From Prosapia bicincta (lineage: Eukaryota > Arthropoda > Insecta > Hemiptera > Cercopidae): DNA of 64,000 bases. The position numbers were made by a program, and so were the translations under genes. This document shows, piece by piece, positions 44,997-55,562 of the stretch. The notes beneath the pieces are model-generated. The model saw nothing but the letters and a program-made list of their open reading frames with translations, did not search any database and had not been told where the DNA came from. Numbering within the stretch: the stretch's first letter is position 1; each line of letters opens with the position of its first letter. Location of the stretch: contig JBAIZL010000006.1 of NCBI GenBank assembly GCA_036971475.1, positions 137,139,231 to 137,203,230 on the forward strand. The letters run 5' to 3'.

Positions 44997-45124
44997 AGAG
45001 CTAAAAGCCGCTAGTAGAAGGTTACCTTCGAAAAAGGAACGATCGTTTTGAAACGCGTCAGCAAGTAAGCAATTACATATTCACTTAGTTAAGTAGTGTA
45101 AAATTAATTAGTAACTAAATATAT

Positions 45125-46224
45125 GATAGCATTAACTTACAAAACAAAGTTTAAGACATTCGCTACTGCAATGTTAACAAAATAACTAATGGTATATACC
45201 AGCTGACATAGCATTACATGATGTTGGGACATGTAAGGTCTCTATTCCAGAAACAGCGTCCCATATATGCGCGACTCGGGATAGATGAAATGGACTGATG
45301 GCTAATATTTGGGACAGTGTTTGCATGTTATTTACATTCCTCTGACAAATGGTCTATAGGTATGTGTGATGTTAATGTGGGACATTTGGTCTCTCAGTTA
45401 GTCAAGGTCAATGACGTCAAAATACAGTTGGCACCCCGTTCATACCTTCGTGCCACTGCAGCAATTATTGTTTGAATGACCATGTTCTACTAGGTTTACT
45501 CTAAATGATATTTATCACAAAGGATGTAAACATGTCATAAATGATGGGTGTTTGCAAATATTCTGTACTGTGAATGGAACTTAAATGTAAACATATTTTC
45601 TCTCTGATACAATAATATTTATATTGTCTGTATTTTTTTTGATATGGTATGTAACCTATATAAGCAATCTGTCTAGCATGACAAGCCAAGACGAGATAGT
45701 TGGGTGTTTGATGATTAAAGTCTTTGTATGACATTTCTATTCTTACTTGTAAACAATGTTATTTCCAGTATATTACACATCTGAGTCAGGTTTTATGTAA
45801 GTAGCAAAATTCAGTACACTTTGCACTTGGCCCTGAGAGATTGCACAAAGACTTTTTGTGTACTACCACTTCTTAAAACATGTTGAAAGTATTCATTAAT
45901 AACTTTACGACTATCCAAACTTAAATTCGGATAGTAGAAGAAAGTATTCATTCTAACCCCCTACCTCTTCTTTCACCAAATGTGATCTCTCAAGGCCAAG
46001 TACATGGTTACGTGGTATGCACTATACTTTATTAAATTTCACATACTTTCTTTTTATCAAAATCATGTTTGAATTTTGCAGGGTTTCGGATTTGAGGGGT
46101 TCCACTGTAGTGGCTCGTAATGAAGGTCAGAACCATATTAACTGTGAAAAGATCTTTTTCTTACTAACAGTCTCTTGTGAAAACCTGACGGCGCACATGT
46201 TAAGCCCATCTTGCACTATGTTTT
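45125..46224. other. Intronic noncoding DNA
   Basis: No gene, transposon end or array is recognised. Confidence 0.35.
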
Positions 46225-46650
46225 AAGATTGATGTTTCTCGCTTGTGCTGCCACCATACGGAACAAAAAATATGTGAAAATTGCAACTGGGGAGATGTTC
46301 ATGGCAAAAAGGAAATGTTGCTTGCTTGTGCTGCCACCATACAAAACAAAAAATGTGAAAATTACAACCAGGGAGATGTTCATGGCCAAAAGGAAATGTT
46401 GCTTGCTTGTGCTGCTACCATATAAAACAAAAAATGTGAAAATTGCAACCAGGGAGATGTTCATGTCCCAAAAGGAAATGTTGCTTGCTTGTGCTGCCAC
46501 CATATAAAACTAAATATATGTGAAAATTGCAACCGCGGAGATATTCATGGCCAAAAGGAAATGTTGCTTGCTTGTGCTGCCACCATATAAAACAAAATAT
46601 ATGTTGAAAATTGCAACCGGGGTGATGTTCATGAGGAAATGTTGCTTGCT
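46225..46650. repeat. ~82-bp minisatellite, about 5 copies
   Basis: Units of 81-83 bp share GCTTGTGCTGCCACCATA, AAAATGTGAAAATTGCAACC and GAGATGTTCATGGCCAAAAG, starting at 46241, 46324, 46405, 46487 and 46570. Both strands are open across several units. I attribute this to the near-multiple-of-three period. Confidence 0.9.
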
Positions 46651-46828
46651 TTGCTACATTAAACTGAAGTCAGAGAACCTTTGTTCTGAAATAAAGAAGA
46701 AACATGCGATGCAAGGATAGTATTGCCTGGACTCTTTAGTGAGTCAAACTAGGTGACATGAAGTAGAATTTTTATAACAATAGAACATATCTTTTTTAAT
46801 ATAAGATCGTTTCATTTTAAAATACAAA

Positions 46829-47704
46829 ATAGGTGTGATCAATAAAGACTGTGAATGAATTTTTATAGCGGCAACTGCTGATGCTACATCCATATGATGT
46901 AATTTACCTAGTAGCGTGATCTGTTGAAACAAGTTTCAACACTCTGGAGCCTGTTAGTCAATTGCCAGGGTCACTAGAGTGAGGTTGTGTTTATCATGTC
47001 TGTCGCTCATCATGAATTTCGAACAACGCATTTACATTAAGTATTGTTTCAAGTTGTAAAAGAATGCCAAAGAAGCTCACAAAATGTTACAATCTGTGTA
47101 TGGCAATAATGTGATAACTCTGAAGATCGTGTATAAGCGGTATGACCGATTTAAAATCAGAAATGAGTTGGTTGAAGACGAGCAGCGTTTGGGACATCCA
47201 ATAACCTCAAAAACAGGAGATAATGTAAAAAAAGTAGAAACAATGATCCATTCAAACTGGCGAACCACTATTCGAGAGTTATTGGAAGATATTAACATTT
47301 CGTACAGTTCCGTACAAAGCTGTTTAACTGATAATTTGCAAATGAGACGAGTGATTGCGAAATTTGTTAAAAACTCGAGTGAGTTTTTGCTCGAAAAAAG
47401 TGTTCCTTCTGTCCTCTTACCCTATTTAGCACCATGCGAACTCTGGCTCTTCCCAAAAATTATAACTGTGCTTAAAGGAAAACTTTTGTATACCATTCCT
47501 GACATTGAGAGAGGCACGGCCGAACAGCTAAATGCCCTTCCGAAAGAAGCCTTCCAGAAATGTTTTCCATCACGGATTCAACGTTGGGATAAGTACATTG
47601 CCAGCCAAGGACAGTACTTTAAAGGAGATTAAATTGAATTCGATATAAGTTTATTACTTTTTTTAAAAATAAAAGTTTCTCATCCTATTTTTGATCACAT
47701 CTCG
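46829..47704 (+). mobile_element. Defective mariner element 2
   Basis: The right terminal repeat (TTTTTGATCACATCTCG, 47688-47704) is followed by TA. The left one is degraded (AGGTGTGATCAATAAA, from 46831). The body aligns with mariner 1 at 17831-18724 from the 5' UTR onward. Confidence 0.8.
47012..47632 (+). pseudogene. Mariner transposase with catalytic-centre deletion
   Basis: It starts MNFEQRIYIKYCFKL, has a stop at codon 16, and is then open through YKRYDRFKIRNELVEDEQRL and GHPITSKTG (helix-turn-helix DNA-binding region). It jumps from NSSEFLLEKSVPSVLLPY directly to LAPCELWLFPKI and ends in YIASQGQYFKGD. About 207 codons replace the usual ~345. The first two catalytic Asp blocks are missing and the third reads APCE instead of APCD. 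It could bind DNA if the early stop were bypassed or an internal start used, but it could not catalyse transposition. Confidence 0.85.
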
Positions 47705-47937
47705 TATGGAATAGAAAATGCTAAAATACTTAAGATCAAATATAGTAATTATTATTCATTAGAGTAGATCTACTTATAGTAAATTTTCAGAGTACAAAAT
47801 AATATACTTATAGTATATTCATAATTAAATCTAATACTTACAAGTTCAATATTTATAGTTTAGCAGTAATGTAAGCAAAACCTACACCTTAAGTTAAGCT
47901 ATTTGGGATATTAGTTTGTAAAAGAAAATTATTTTAC
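47705..47937. other. Intronic DNA
   Basis: Short stretch between mariner 2 and the exon at 47938. Nothing recognised. Confidence 0.35.
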
Positions 47938-48616
47938 CTGTTATGTTGGAATTTGAATTATCAGCAGTCTTTCCTATTAAATTAGTACTATATATTGCTT
48001 TTGATTCGGCATCCACAATACTATTAGCAATTGCTACTCGAACGAGAGGCACGTTATTTTTATTTTGCTGTAAACCATTCTTTGTGTGGTTGGATAGTAA
48101 TGAACCAATAAACTGTGCTGTATTCATCTGATGAGGTAAAGGTGGAGTTCCTGAGTCTGAGGCTCTCTTTAATGCACCACCAAGAATATTCGGAATATGA
48201 AATTGTCCATTATTTTTTACAGTTACACGTTTCGACTGAGGTAGACTTGTTCTATTTGATGGCACAGGATAAGGCTTCGGAACAACAGAATTCAAACTTA
48301 AAGGAACATTTAAGATACTGGTACCTTGCTTAGGTAACCCCATTAGAGCAATTTTTTTTGAGGGTTTGTCAGAGTTTTTTGTTCTTGTTATGCCTTTTGA
48401 TCGTTGGTATAATGATTTTGAATTCAAACTGTTTAGAACATTACTAACGCAAGATGTATTTTTTCTTGGGGGCATTCTTCCATACATTCCATGAGTATAA
48501 ATTCCATTTCCTATGTTAGCACGTTGGAAAGCCCCTTCTATATTCTGCCTTGCAACTTGCATATGTCTGCTTGTATAAACTAATCCTCCAATTCTGCGAG
48601 TCGAAAAAGAACATAC
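47938..48616 (-). CDS. Large internal exon of an unrecognised minus-strand gene
   Basis: A 679-bp interval is open for 226 codons between a good acceptor (TTTTTGCTTTCAG) and a donor (ACAG then GTAAAA) on the minus strand, in phase 0 to 1. It begins VCSFSTRRIGGLVYTSRHMQ and includes GAFQRANIGNGIYTHGMYGR, SKKIALMGLPKQGTSILNVP, GGALKRASDSGTPPLPHQMN and FIGSLLSNHTKNGLQ. Composition is Ser/Asn/Pro/Lys-rich and probably disordered. Codon content and length are far above the AT-rich background, so I regard it as real coding sequence. No catalytic motif is seen and I cannot name the family. Confidence 0.7.
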
Positions 48617-50690
48617 CTGAAAGCAAAAATTGAACCAAATACGTTGTTAGATTTTAAAATATATAACAAAAAACATTCATACAAACTATTCAAACATCAC
48701 ATGGAAATTTAAAAAAACATTCATTTATAATATTATCTTACTCCAAATTTAAAAACAATTGCATTTGGATCTTTAAAGAAATCACATTTCTTATTACAAT
48801 AACTTAATGAAAAATAATAGAAAATATGACATACTAGGACACATTGATTAAAGAATAAAGTCTTTATTACCGCTACAGAACCCCTTAAATACATTTAGGC
48901 ACTTTATGCAAGAGCAGATGTCAGCCACTACTGTTATTCTGTGTCAAAACCTGAAAACAACATGGTGTATGCAACATCGTGGATAAGGTTTGCATTAACC
49001 GGATTTGCTGCAGGAAGGTAATACATCAGAAGAATCTGGGAAGACTTTAGTCACAAGAAGTTGTATTCTACAGGGTGAAAACTATATCCACTTTTGCGAC
49101 AGTTTCTTACAAAAGGTCAATAAATTTAGGTTGAATAACAGATGATAAAGTAGTGTTCATTTTTGGGAAGTATGTTTACCTACCTCAAGAGTTTTTATAT
49201 TAAAAAAAAAACATTAGAATTTCAAATCAAACTACTACAAATATTTAAGATGCATCATATAAAATTATTTAAAAAATCAAGCTGCAATGTAAATATGGAA
49301 TGTTAAATCTGTGGTAAAATTCTACAAAACTGAAAACTTACAACAAAATACCAAACTACCAGAAGGTACCTCACAGAAACTTGGGAATAATTATTAAAAT
49401 TTAAGTAATCATTAAAAAAAATACATTTTCATTACTTTTTTGACAAAGTAATCTCTAACTTATATTCATTAATATTTTTTATAAAGATTTTAAAAAATAA
49501 CTTAATTTTTTCAAACATACTTGTATTATAAGTTGAAGAAAACCACTAAGTTTTATGACGCATGTATTTATGTTTAGTCACATTTGAGTGGGAACACCAG
49601 ATGGGGATTGCAACAACAGAGAAACTTTCCAAAACAATATAATAACTGACAGACAGGTAGAAAATTAGAAGGCGCTAGCCTTAAACCAAGACCCAAGCAG
49701 TATACAGCAAGTTGAGCTGTACAGTGGGCAGACTACTAGATAAGGCTCCATTCATAATCATTAATCAAGCTAGGGAAATAGGGTTGTATATGTCCCAATA
49801 GAAGAACTACTGTGTCATGTTTAGTTTAGTTGTTAAGCACATATGTATTTAGATTAGGAGCATTGTTAAAGCACATTTATGTATTTAGATTAGGAGCATT
49901 GTTAAAGCACATTTATGTATTTAGATTAGGAGCATTGTTAAGCACATATGTTTTTAGATTAGAAGCATTGTTAAGCACATATGTATTTAGATTAGAAGCA
50001 TTGTGAAAGACCAACCAAAATATGATATAACTTACAACTATATACAAAATAATGTATAGCATTATTGTTTAGGGTTTATGTTATTAGGTTCAAATGTAAG
50101 GGTTACATAGTGTTAATGTAAGGTTATGGGAGGATCAAACAAAATTTGTGCTTCAGAAAATTTAGTCATAATTTAAATTTTATTAATACAAAAAATCTGT
50201 TTTCGAGACCTATGTAAAATAACTGCTATTCACTTTGTACTGAAGGGACTAAATGCAAAAAGTCCTATACAGCGGACTAATAAAAACTTCTAAAAATTTA
50301 TTTGCTATTAATAAACGAGGACTTAAAACGTCCTTTAAGAGCAGCGGAAGTATTTATTCCTGTTACAGTTTTTTATAAAGACAGTAATTGCAGAAGGGTG
50401 GCATGCTGTTGCAAAAAAATTTAGAAGAAGATTTGATGGTAATGTATTTTGAGTCATGTAAGATTTTTTCTTATTAATGAGGGAAATGAAAACCTATTGT
50501 TCATTGGTTGAAAATGAAACAGAAGGGACGCTGAGGGAAATGATCTTGAAAGTTAGCGTAAACTTGCGAAAGAATCCAGTTATGTTTTGTATAATATATT
50601 ATATTGTTATAATATAATATAATATATTAATAGTAAGGAAAGTTGTAAAAACTAGTACCAGTGTCACACGTAAATATTAAATTGTCGAGA
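48617..50690. other. Intron of the minus-strand gene
   Basis: AT-rich DNA. The only structured part is a short tandem repeat at 49836-50015. Confidence 0.45.
49836..50015. repeat. 34-36-bp minisatellite, about 5 copies
   Basis: Units read AGCACATATGTATTTAGATT and AGGAGCATTGTTA, with small length changes. Confidence 0.85.
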
Positions 50691-50808
50691 GAAAATGAAA
50701 TAAATCACATTTTGTTCGACTGCACGTACCCCATACCAATGAGGGACTTCCTGAGAGCCGAAGTGGCAACATATTCTCTTAAACAAGAAGGGGGCTGGCA
50801 AGGATAAT
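50691..50808 (+). pseudogene. Possible non-LTR retrotransposon C-terminal fragment
   Basis: The frame reads ENEINHILFDCTYPIPMRDF, then LRAEVATYSLKQEGGWQG and a stop. The HILFDC pattern is typical of the C-terminal region of some non-LTR reverse transcriptases, where a conserved His/Cys segment follows the polymerase. No polymerase motifs are adjacent, so it would be a small relic. Assignment is tentative. Confidence 0.35.
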
Positions 50809-51488
50809 ATATCATGGACATCGGGCTATCGACTACTCTTGAAGCTGGATGCCTGTGCAAAGAAGTAAAGAAAATGAAACGAGTTAAGTAAGCTATTTTG
50901 GTTTTTTCTCATAACTGACGAGCTGTGTGAATGAAGCAATTAGAAAGAATCTATACACCTGGTCTCAAGAAGTACTTCAGCACCCAAAACCTCGCGCAGA
51001 GAAATTTACATAGTAGCAATTGGTATTTCTCAATTCATAGCCAACTAAACAACTTCCTTTTAGTCCATACATTCATTAAATACATTTTAATTATAGAATA
51101 AGTAAAATTTGTTGAAGAGCATAAAATAATTTTAAAAAAAAATAATCCAGTTAACAGCCGAAACCTTATATAGCACCTAAGACAAAGGCTAAGGCAATTA
51201 GTAAATTTATATTTAAAGATGCTTTAGAAATTTTTATCAGAGTTCTTGTGTTTTAAATAGACTGAAAGTGATGTTAAGAAAGTTATCTTTAACAATGCTA
51301 CAGCACTAAATTAAATCAAGTATTTAAGGTTTACATCGCCAATTCACATAAAGCGAGTTGATGGAATTTTAAAAATAATTAATGAAATGTTATCATATTA
51401 ACTGTAAATCTTATTATTTCGCTATACCTCATTCATCATAATTAATTGAACGAATTTAATTATATTGTTATTTGTCAAAATTAATTTA
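50809..51488. other. Intronic AT-rich DNA
   Basis: No recognisable feature. Confidence 0.35.
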
Positions 51489-52349
51489 CAGTAGTCATTC
51501 GCTATTTTGTGGGTTAGATATTCACATTTTCGCTTATTCGCATTGGCAAAATTATAGGATATCCCGCTAATATGTATCATATTTTTAAAATACGTCAAGA
51601 AAGAAAGTATAGTTACTGTGCAGGTTGTAGGATGTGTTGTCTTATTTATTTTGTACAGTACTGTATTTATTTATCTAAAAAAAATCTGATTATTTTCCAA
51701 ACAAATGTTATACTGCACACAACTAGGCCAACTACTCAAAAGTTAGGCATTCCTTATTTAAAACAAGTGTTGTTATCATGTGTCGCATTCTCTTGTCGAA
51801 TCTGCTAGTTTTGGAAACGCCGCGTCTACCTGTGCAATTGTTTAGTTAATTTGTTTTGCTTTATCTTTTCCCTTAAATTGTTTATCTAAGCCATAATGTC
51901 ATCAAACTTTAATAGAATCAAGAAAAGGCAAAAATATGTTAAGCCGTTGATTAGAAAATTAACCTTTTAGATAAATTAAAATATGGTGAAAGCATAGCAT
52001 CTGTCCTAAATAAAGCATTTTAGCGTTATTAAGTTAACAGCGCGTTACATAAAAAAAAATGAAGAAAATATAAGGAGGAGTGACAGAAAAGATTGCAAGT
52101 TCTTTTCTAAATCAAATCAACAGTATCTAAAAGATTGTCTAAAATTAGGTGTTTAAAAATTTAATGTATTGTGTTTAACAATGAAGAATATGTGTCTATG
52201 AGCAAGCATATTTAATGTTTTCGGATTAAAACTGTAATTAATATTAACATTTTTGATGTGAAATGTAACCCTCCCCTTTCCATATAGAGTAGGTTTCAGT
52301 ATTCGCGGTAAGCTTAGGGAACGTAACCCGCGCAAATGAGGGATCACTG
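51489..52349 (+). mobile_element. Pogo/Tigger-type transposon remnant
   Basis: The left end CAGTAGTCATTCGCTATTTT (51489) and the right end, read inward CAGTGATCCCTCATTTGCG (to 52349), are each flanked by TA and resemble Tigger-family termini. An ATG near 51896 begins MSSNFNRIKKRQKYV. After a frame break comes LLDKLKYGESIASVLNKAF, like the N-terminal helix-turn-helix of pogo/CENP-B-type transposases, then NEENIRRSVT. At 861 bp the element lacks the DDE domain and is inactive. Confidence 0.65.
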
Positions 52350-52570
52350 TAATCTTGACATCAACGTCCAGTACCCATCACGTACTACTAAACAATATTA
52401 ATTATTTTAAATAAAAGAAAAGATATATAAGATTAAATAATTTTAATGTAATGAACACGTTTATGTTAGATTTCCCCAAATGAGGTAGAAATCGCAGATA
52501 AAATTACTTTCATTTTATATTTGGTGCACAAACTTAATGGGAATATTTAATTTTAGTAAGAATAAAATTA

Positions 52571-52574
<4 letters not shown>
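52350..52574. other. AT-rich DNA
   Basis: No feature between the Tigger remnant and the microsatellite. Confidence 0.35.
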
Positions 52575-52609
<35 letters not shown>

Positions 52610-52624
52610 ACATACACACACAAA
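52575..52624. repeat. (TA)n / (CA)n microsatellite
   Basis: About 16 TA dinucleotides followed by an imperfect ACAC run. Confidence 0.95.
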
Positions 52625-52675
52625 GAGATACGAAGTTTAATTAGGTTTTGGAATTTACAATAACTTTCAGAATGA

Positions 52676-52875
52676 ATAAACAACAACAACCCTTGGTACA
52701 ATTATTTAAATACCCTTGATGTACATTTTGCATAAACTTTTAAAAGTATTTTTGTAACCTTCTGATGATGCTAACAGTGTTAGCGAAATGTACATCAAGG
52801 GTACTTAAATATTTGTAGCAAGGGATATTGTTATTTATTTATTATAATTACGCTACTGTGCTCTGTACAGATTTG
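52676..52875 (+). mobile_element. Compact foldback hammerhead element, family F
   Basis: A 15-bp direct repeat with one mismatch (TAACTTTCA, G or A, then AATGA) at 52661-52675 and 52876-52890 flanks a 200-bp unit. Outer arms pair (about 52680-52735 with 52785-52850). The right arm carries a full hammerhead; the left arm keeps only its 3' half. The tail ATTACGCTACTGTGCTCTGT (52847-52866) resembles the tails of elements C and E. Confidence 0.65.
52757..52802 (+). ncRNA. Hammerhead ribozyme, family F
   Basis: Stem I CCUU/AAGG, CUGAUGA plus U, stem II GCUAAC-AGU-GUUAGC (6 perfect pairs), GAA, palindromic AUGUACAU, cleavage base C. Confidence 0.8.
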
Positions 52876-52890
52876 TAACTTTCAAAATGA

Positions 52891-53445
52891 GGACTTTTTA
52901 AACTGAAAAGTGACTTTTAATTAGATTTTTCTATGTTAACTTTTAATGTCAATCAGATACTTTTTTATTATTACAATTATGCATACAAAATATGTTGTTA
53001 AACTATATAATCTAAGGTTGAACTTTAAACCTTATAATCCAGGCTTAAAAGAAGTTTTAGAATAATTTCCTGTGTAACAGAATGAGAGTAAAGATTAATT
53101 TCACTTCAAAGTGGTGTCAAGAGAAATAATATAAATATAGTCAGGAAAAACTAATCCATTTTTCACAGATTTTATAAAATGGTTTGACACTCAATTGGAA
53201 AATCTTACAGGGTGTCTTACACAAGGAAAAAAGTCAAGGTAAATATTGCAAGGAGTCTTATTGCCATTGTTCAAAAAAAATTTTGTTGTAAATAATCGTT
53301 TTAATGTGTGGAACATGAATATCAACTATTTTTCATCGGAAAATATGAAAAGTTATTTTTTTTACATTTTAGTTGTTAGTAAGTAATGGCATGTATAGCA
53401 TGAACCGTGGTAGCTACAGCCTACTGCGCTACGTCTAGATACTTG
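52891..53445. other. Intronic AT-rich DNA
   Basis: No recognisable feature. Confidence 0.35.
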
Positions 53446-54318
53446 TAAAGCATCCACTTAGGATAGATTTGGTTATAAACTTCTACAACATTACTATATA
53501 CCTATATTAATATATACTATGAAGTATCCAGTCAGGATAGATTTGTTTATAATTTTCTACAACATTACTATATACCTATATTAAAACCTATGAAGTATCT
53601 AGTCAGGATAGATTTGGTTATAATTTTCTACAACATTACTATATACCTATATTAAAATATACTATGAAGTATCCAGTCAGGATGGATTTGGTTATAAACT
53701 TCTACAACATTACTATATACCTATATTAATATATACTATGAAGTATCCAGTCAGGATAGATTTGTTTATAATTTTCTACAACATTACTATATACCTATAT
53801 TAATATATACTATGAAGTATCCAGTCAGGATAGATTTGTTTATAATTTTCTACAACATTACTATATACCTATATTAAAACCTATGAAGTATCTAGTCAGG
53901 ATAGATTTGGTTATAATTTTCTACAACATTACTATATACCTATATTAATATATACTATGAAGTATCCAGTCAGGATAGATTTGTTTATAATTTTCTACAA
54001 CATTACTATATACCTATATTAAAACCTATGAAGTATCTAGTCAGGATAGATTTGGTTATAAACTTCTACAACATTACTATATACCTATATTAATATATAC
54101 TATGAAGTATCCAGTCAGGATAGATTTGTTTATAATTTTCTACAACATTACTATATACCTATATTAAAACCTATGAAGTATCTAGTCAGGATAGATTTGG
54201 TTATAATTTTCTACAACATTACTATATACCTATATTAAAATATACTATGAAGTATCCAGTCAGGATGGATTTGGTTATAATTTTCTACAACATTACTATA
54301 TACCTATATTAAAATATA
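53446..54318. repeat. 71-74-bp satellite, about 12 copies
   Basis: Units contain GAAGTATCCAGTCAGGATAG, ATTTTCTACAACATTACTAT and ATACCTATATTAA. Two length classes alternate: 71 bp with TTAAAACCTATGAAGTATCTAG and 74 bp with a TATAC insertion. Confidence 0.96.
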
Positions 54319-55166
54319 CCCATAGAGTAAAATGAAAAATAATAATTTTCAGTATATTCCGCAGAAAAAAGTTGATATTCGTCTTCTACACATTAAAACA
54401 ATTATTAAAAATTAATAAATAAAAAAAACAATGGCAATAAGGCTTATTATTTACCAAAAGTAAAAATATCAAGTATAAACACAGAAATAAGGTTCAAGGA
54501 TAGCAAGCCGTCTAAGCAACACCAAATAAGCTGAAAAGATATAAATTTTCTTATACGGTGAAAAAGAGAAGACTGTAACAAATATCAACTTAAGAAGACA
54601 GATTATTGAAAAGAAGATATGGAATAATGACAGAAGATGAAAGGCAGGATCAAAGATTTATGAAGGGAATGAACTCTACAAAGAAGAAGAAACCAGAAAA
54701 ATATAAATAGAGTAGAAAGCTGTTTCCAAACAATACAATGGCTCTTTAAAAAATAGTTACAATAAAATAATTACAATTTTATTAGTGTCTAACAAATTCA
54801 TAGAAGTTTCCAAGCCATACAGATATACAATACATATTCACTTACACTAGTACAAAGCCTATAATATATACAGTACATATTAAAAAAAACACAATTCAAT
54901 AAATATTCATCTAGAAATTAAGAACCTATACTTATATATGGTGCATATTGACAAAATACAAAATAAATGCCAATCAATGAAACAGCTTTATACATTTCTT
55001 CTCATTAGGACAATTATGTATTTAATTAAGATACCACAATTATAAGAAGTAAATAATTTATAATTTCATTTAATAAACTTCATTTAATTAAAAATTACTA
55101 CTGCTTTTAGTAAATTTGTCTAAGTAATAGTACAATATTGATGTAGAATAAAACGTGTTTACTTAC
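54319..55166. other. Intronic AT-rich DNA
   Basis: No recognisable feature apart from weak internal similarity around TATACAGTACATATT motifs (54800-54960). Confidence 0.35.
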
Positions 55167-55562
55167 ACCTAGGGGTTTTGGATGATTACTAAGTACAGGT
55201 AAATCCAGTTGTGACTGTACTTTTCGTGTATTGGCCGTTGTTAAAGGCGATATTCTGTCTAAAATGGGATGTTTAAAAACAAAAGTTTTTGGAGAGCCAG
55301 ATAGGTGGACAGACCTTTCATTTGTTATATCTATACTAAAGTCAGGTAGTCCAGGAGATGGAATTGATACTGGACTGAGCAAAGAAACTGAAATAGGCAT
55401 ACGAACAGTCATTCCTTGTAGTCGACCTTCACAGGGAGGTTTAAGGTTTCCACGCATGCTTCTAAAAGTTCCCCCTATCATTGTAGTTATTCCATTTGCT
55501 GATGTCAGTAACAATGTTGGCTGAGTTTTCTCTTTTGGTTTACCTTTCTCTTGACACGTTAC
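55167..55562 (-). CDS. Internal exon of the unrecognised minus-strand gene
   Basis: Exactly 132 codons lie between an acceptor (TTTAAATTTTAG) and a consensus donor (CCTAGGT then GTAAGT) on the minus strand, in phase 0/0. The translation begins VTCQEKGKPKEKTQPTLLLT, passes GGTFRSMRGNLKPPCEGRLQ and VSLLSPVSIPSPGLPDFSID, and ends LPVLSNHPKPLG. It is Ser/Pro-rich and probably disordered. Phase and composition match the next exon at 47938-48616 across a 6.5-kb intron. Upstream exons must lie to the right, beyond or within the 116-bp array. Confidence 0.7.

Larger units (their letters stand above)
43270..45113 (+). mobile_element. Truncated family I Penelope-like element with inverted 5' copy of its 3' end
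   Basis: A plus-strand fragment (reverse transcriptase then GIY-YIG then terminal repeat, 43881-45113) is preceded by an inverted copy of its own last ~0.58 kb (43270-43880). The 11-bp repeat ACTAAATATAT at 43259-43269 and 45114-45124 is the likely target-site duplication, so the whole structure inserted as one unit. Reverse transcriptase plus GIY-YIG endonuclease is diagnostic of the Penelope superfamily. Stops and frameshifts show it is dead. Confidence 0.85.

Noticed and set aside
46211..46507. Overlapping ~95-codon frames on both strands
   Set aside because: They fall in the ~82-bp minisatellite; openness on both strands indicates periodicity.
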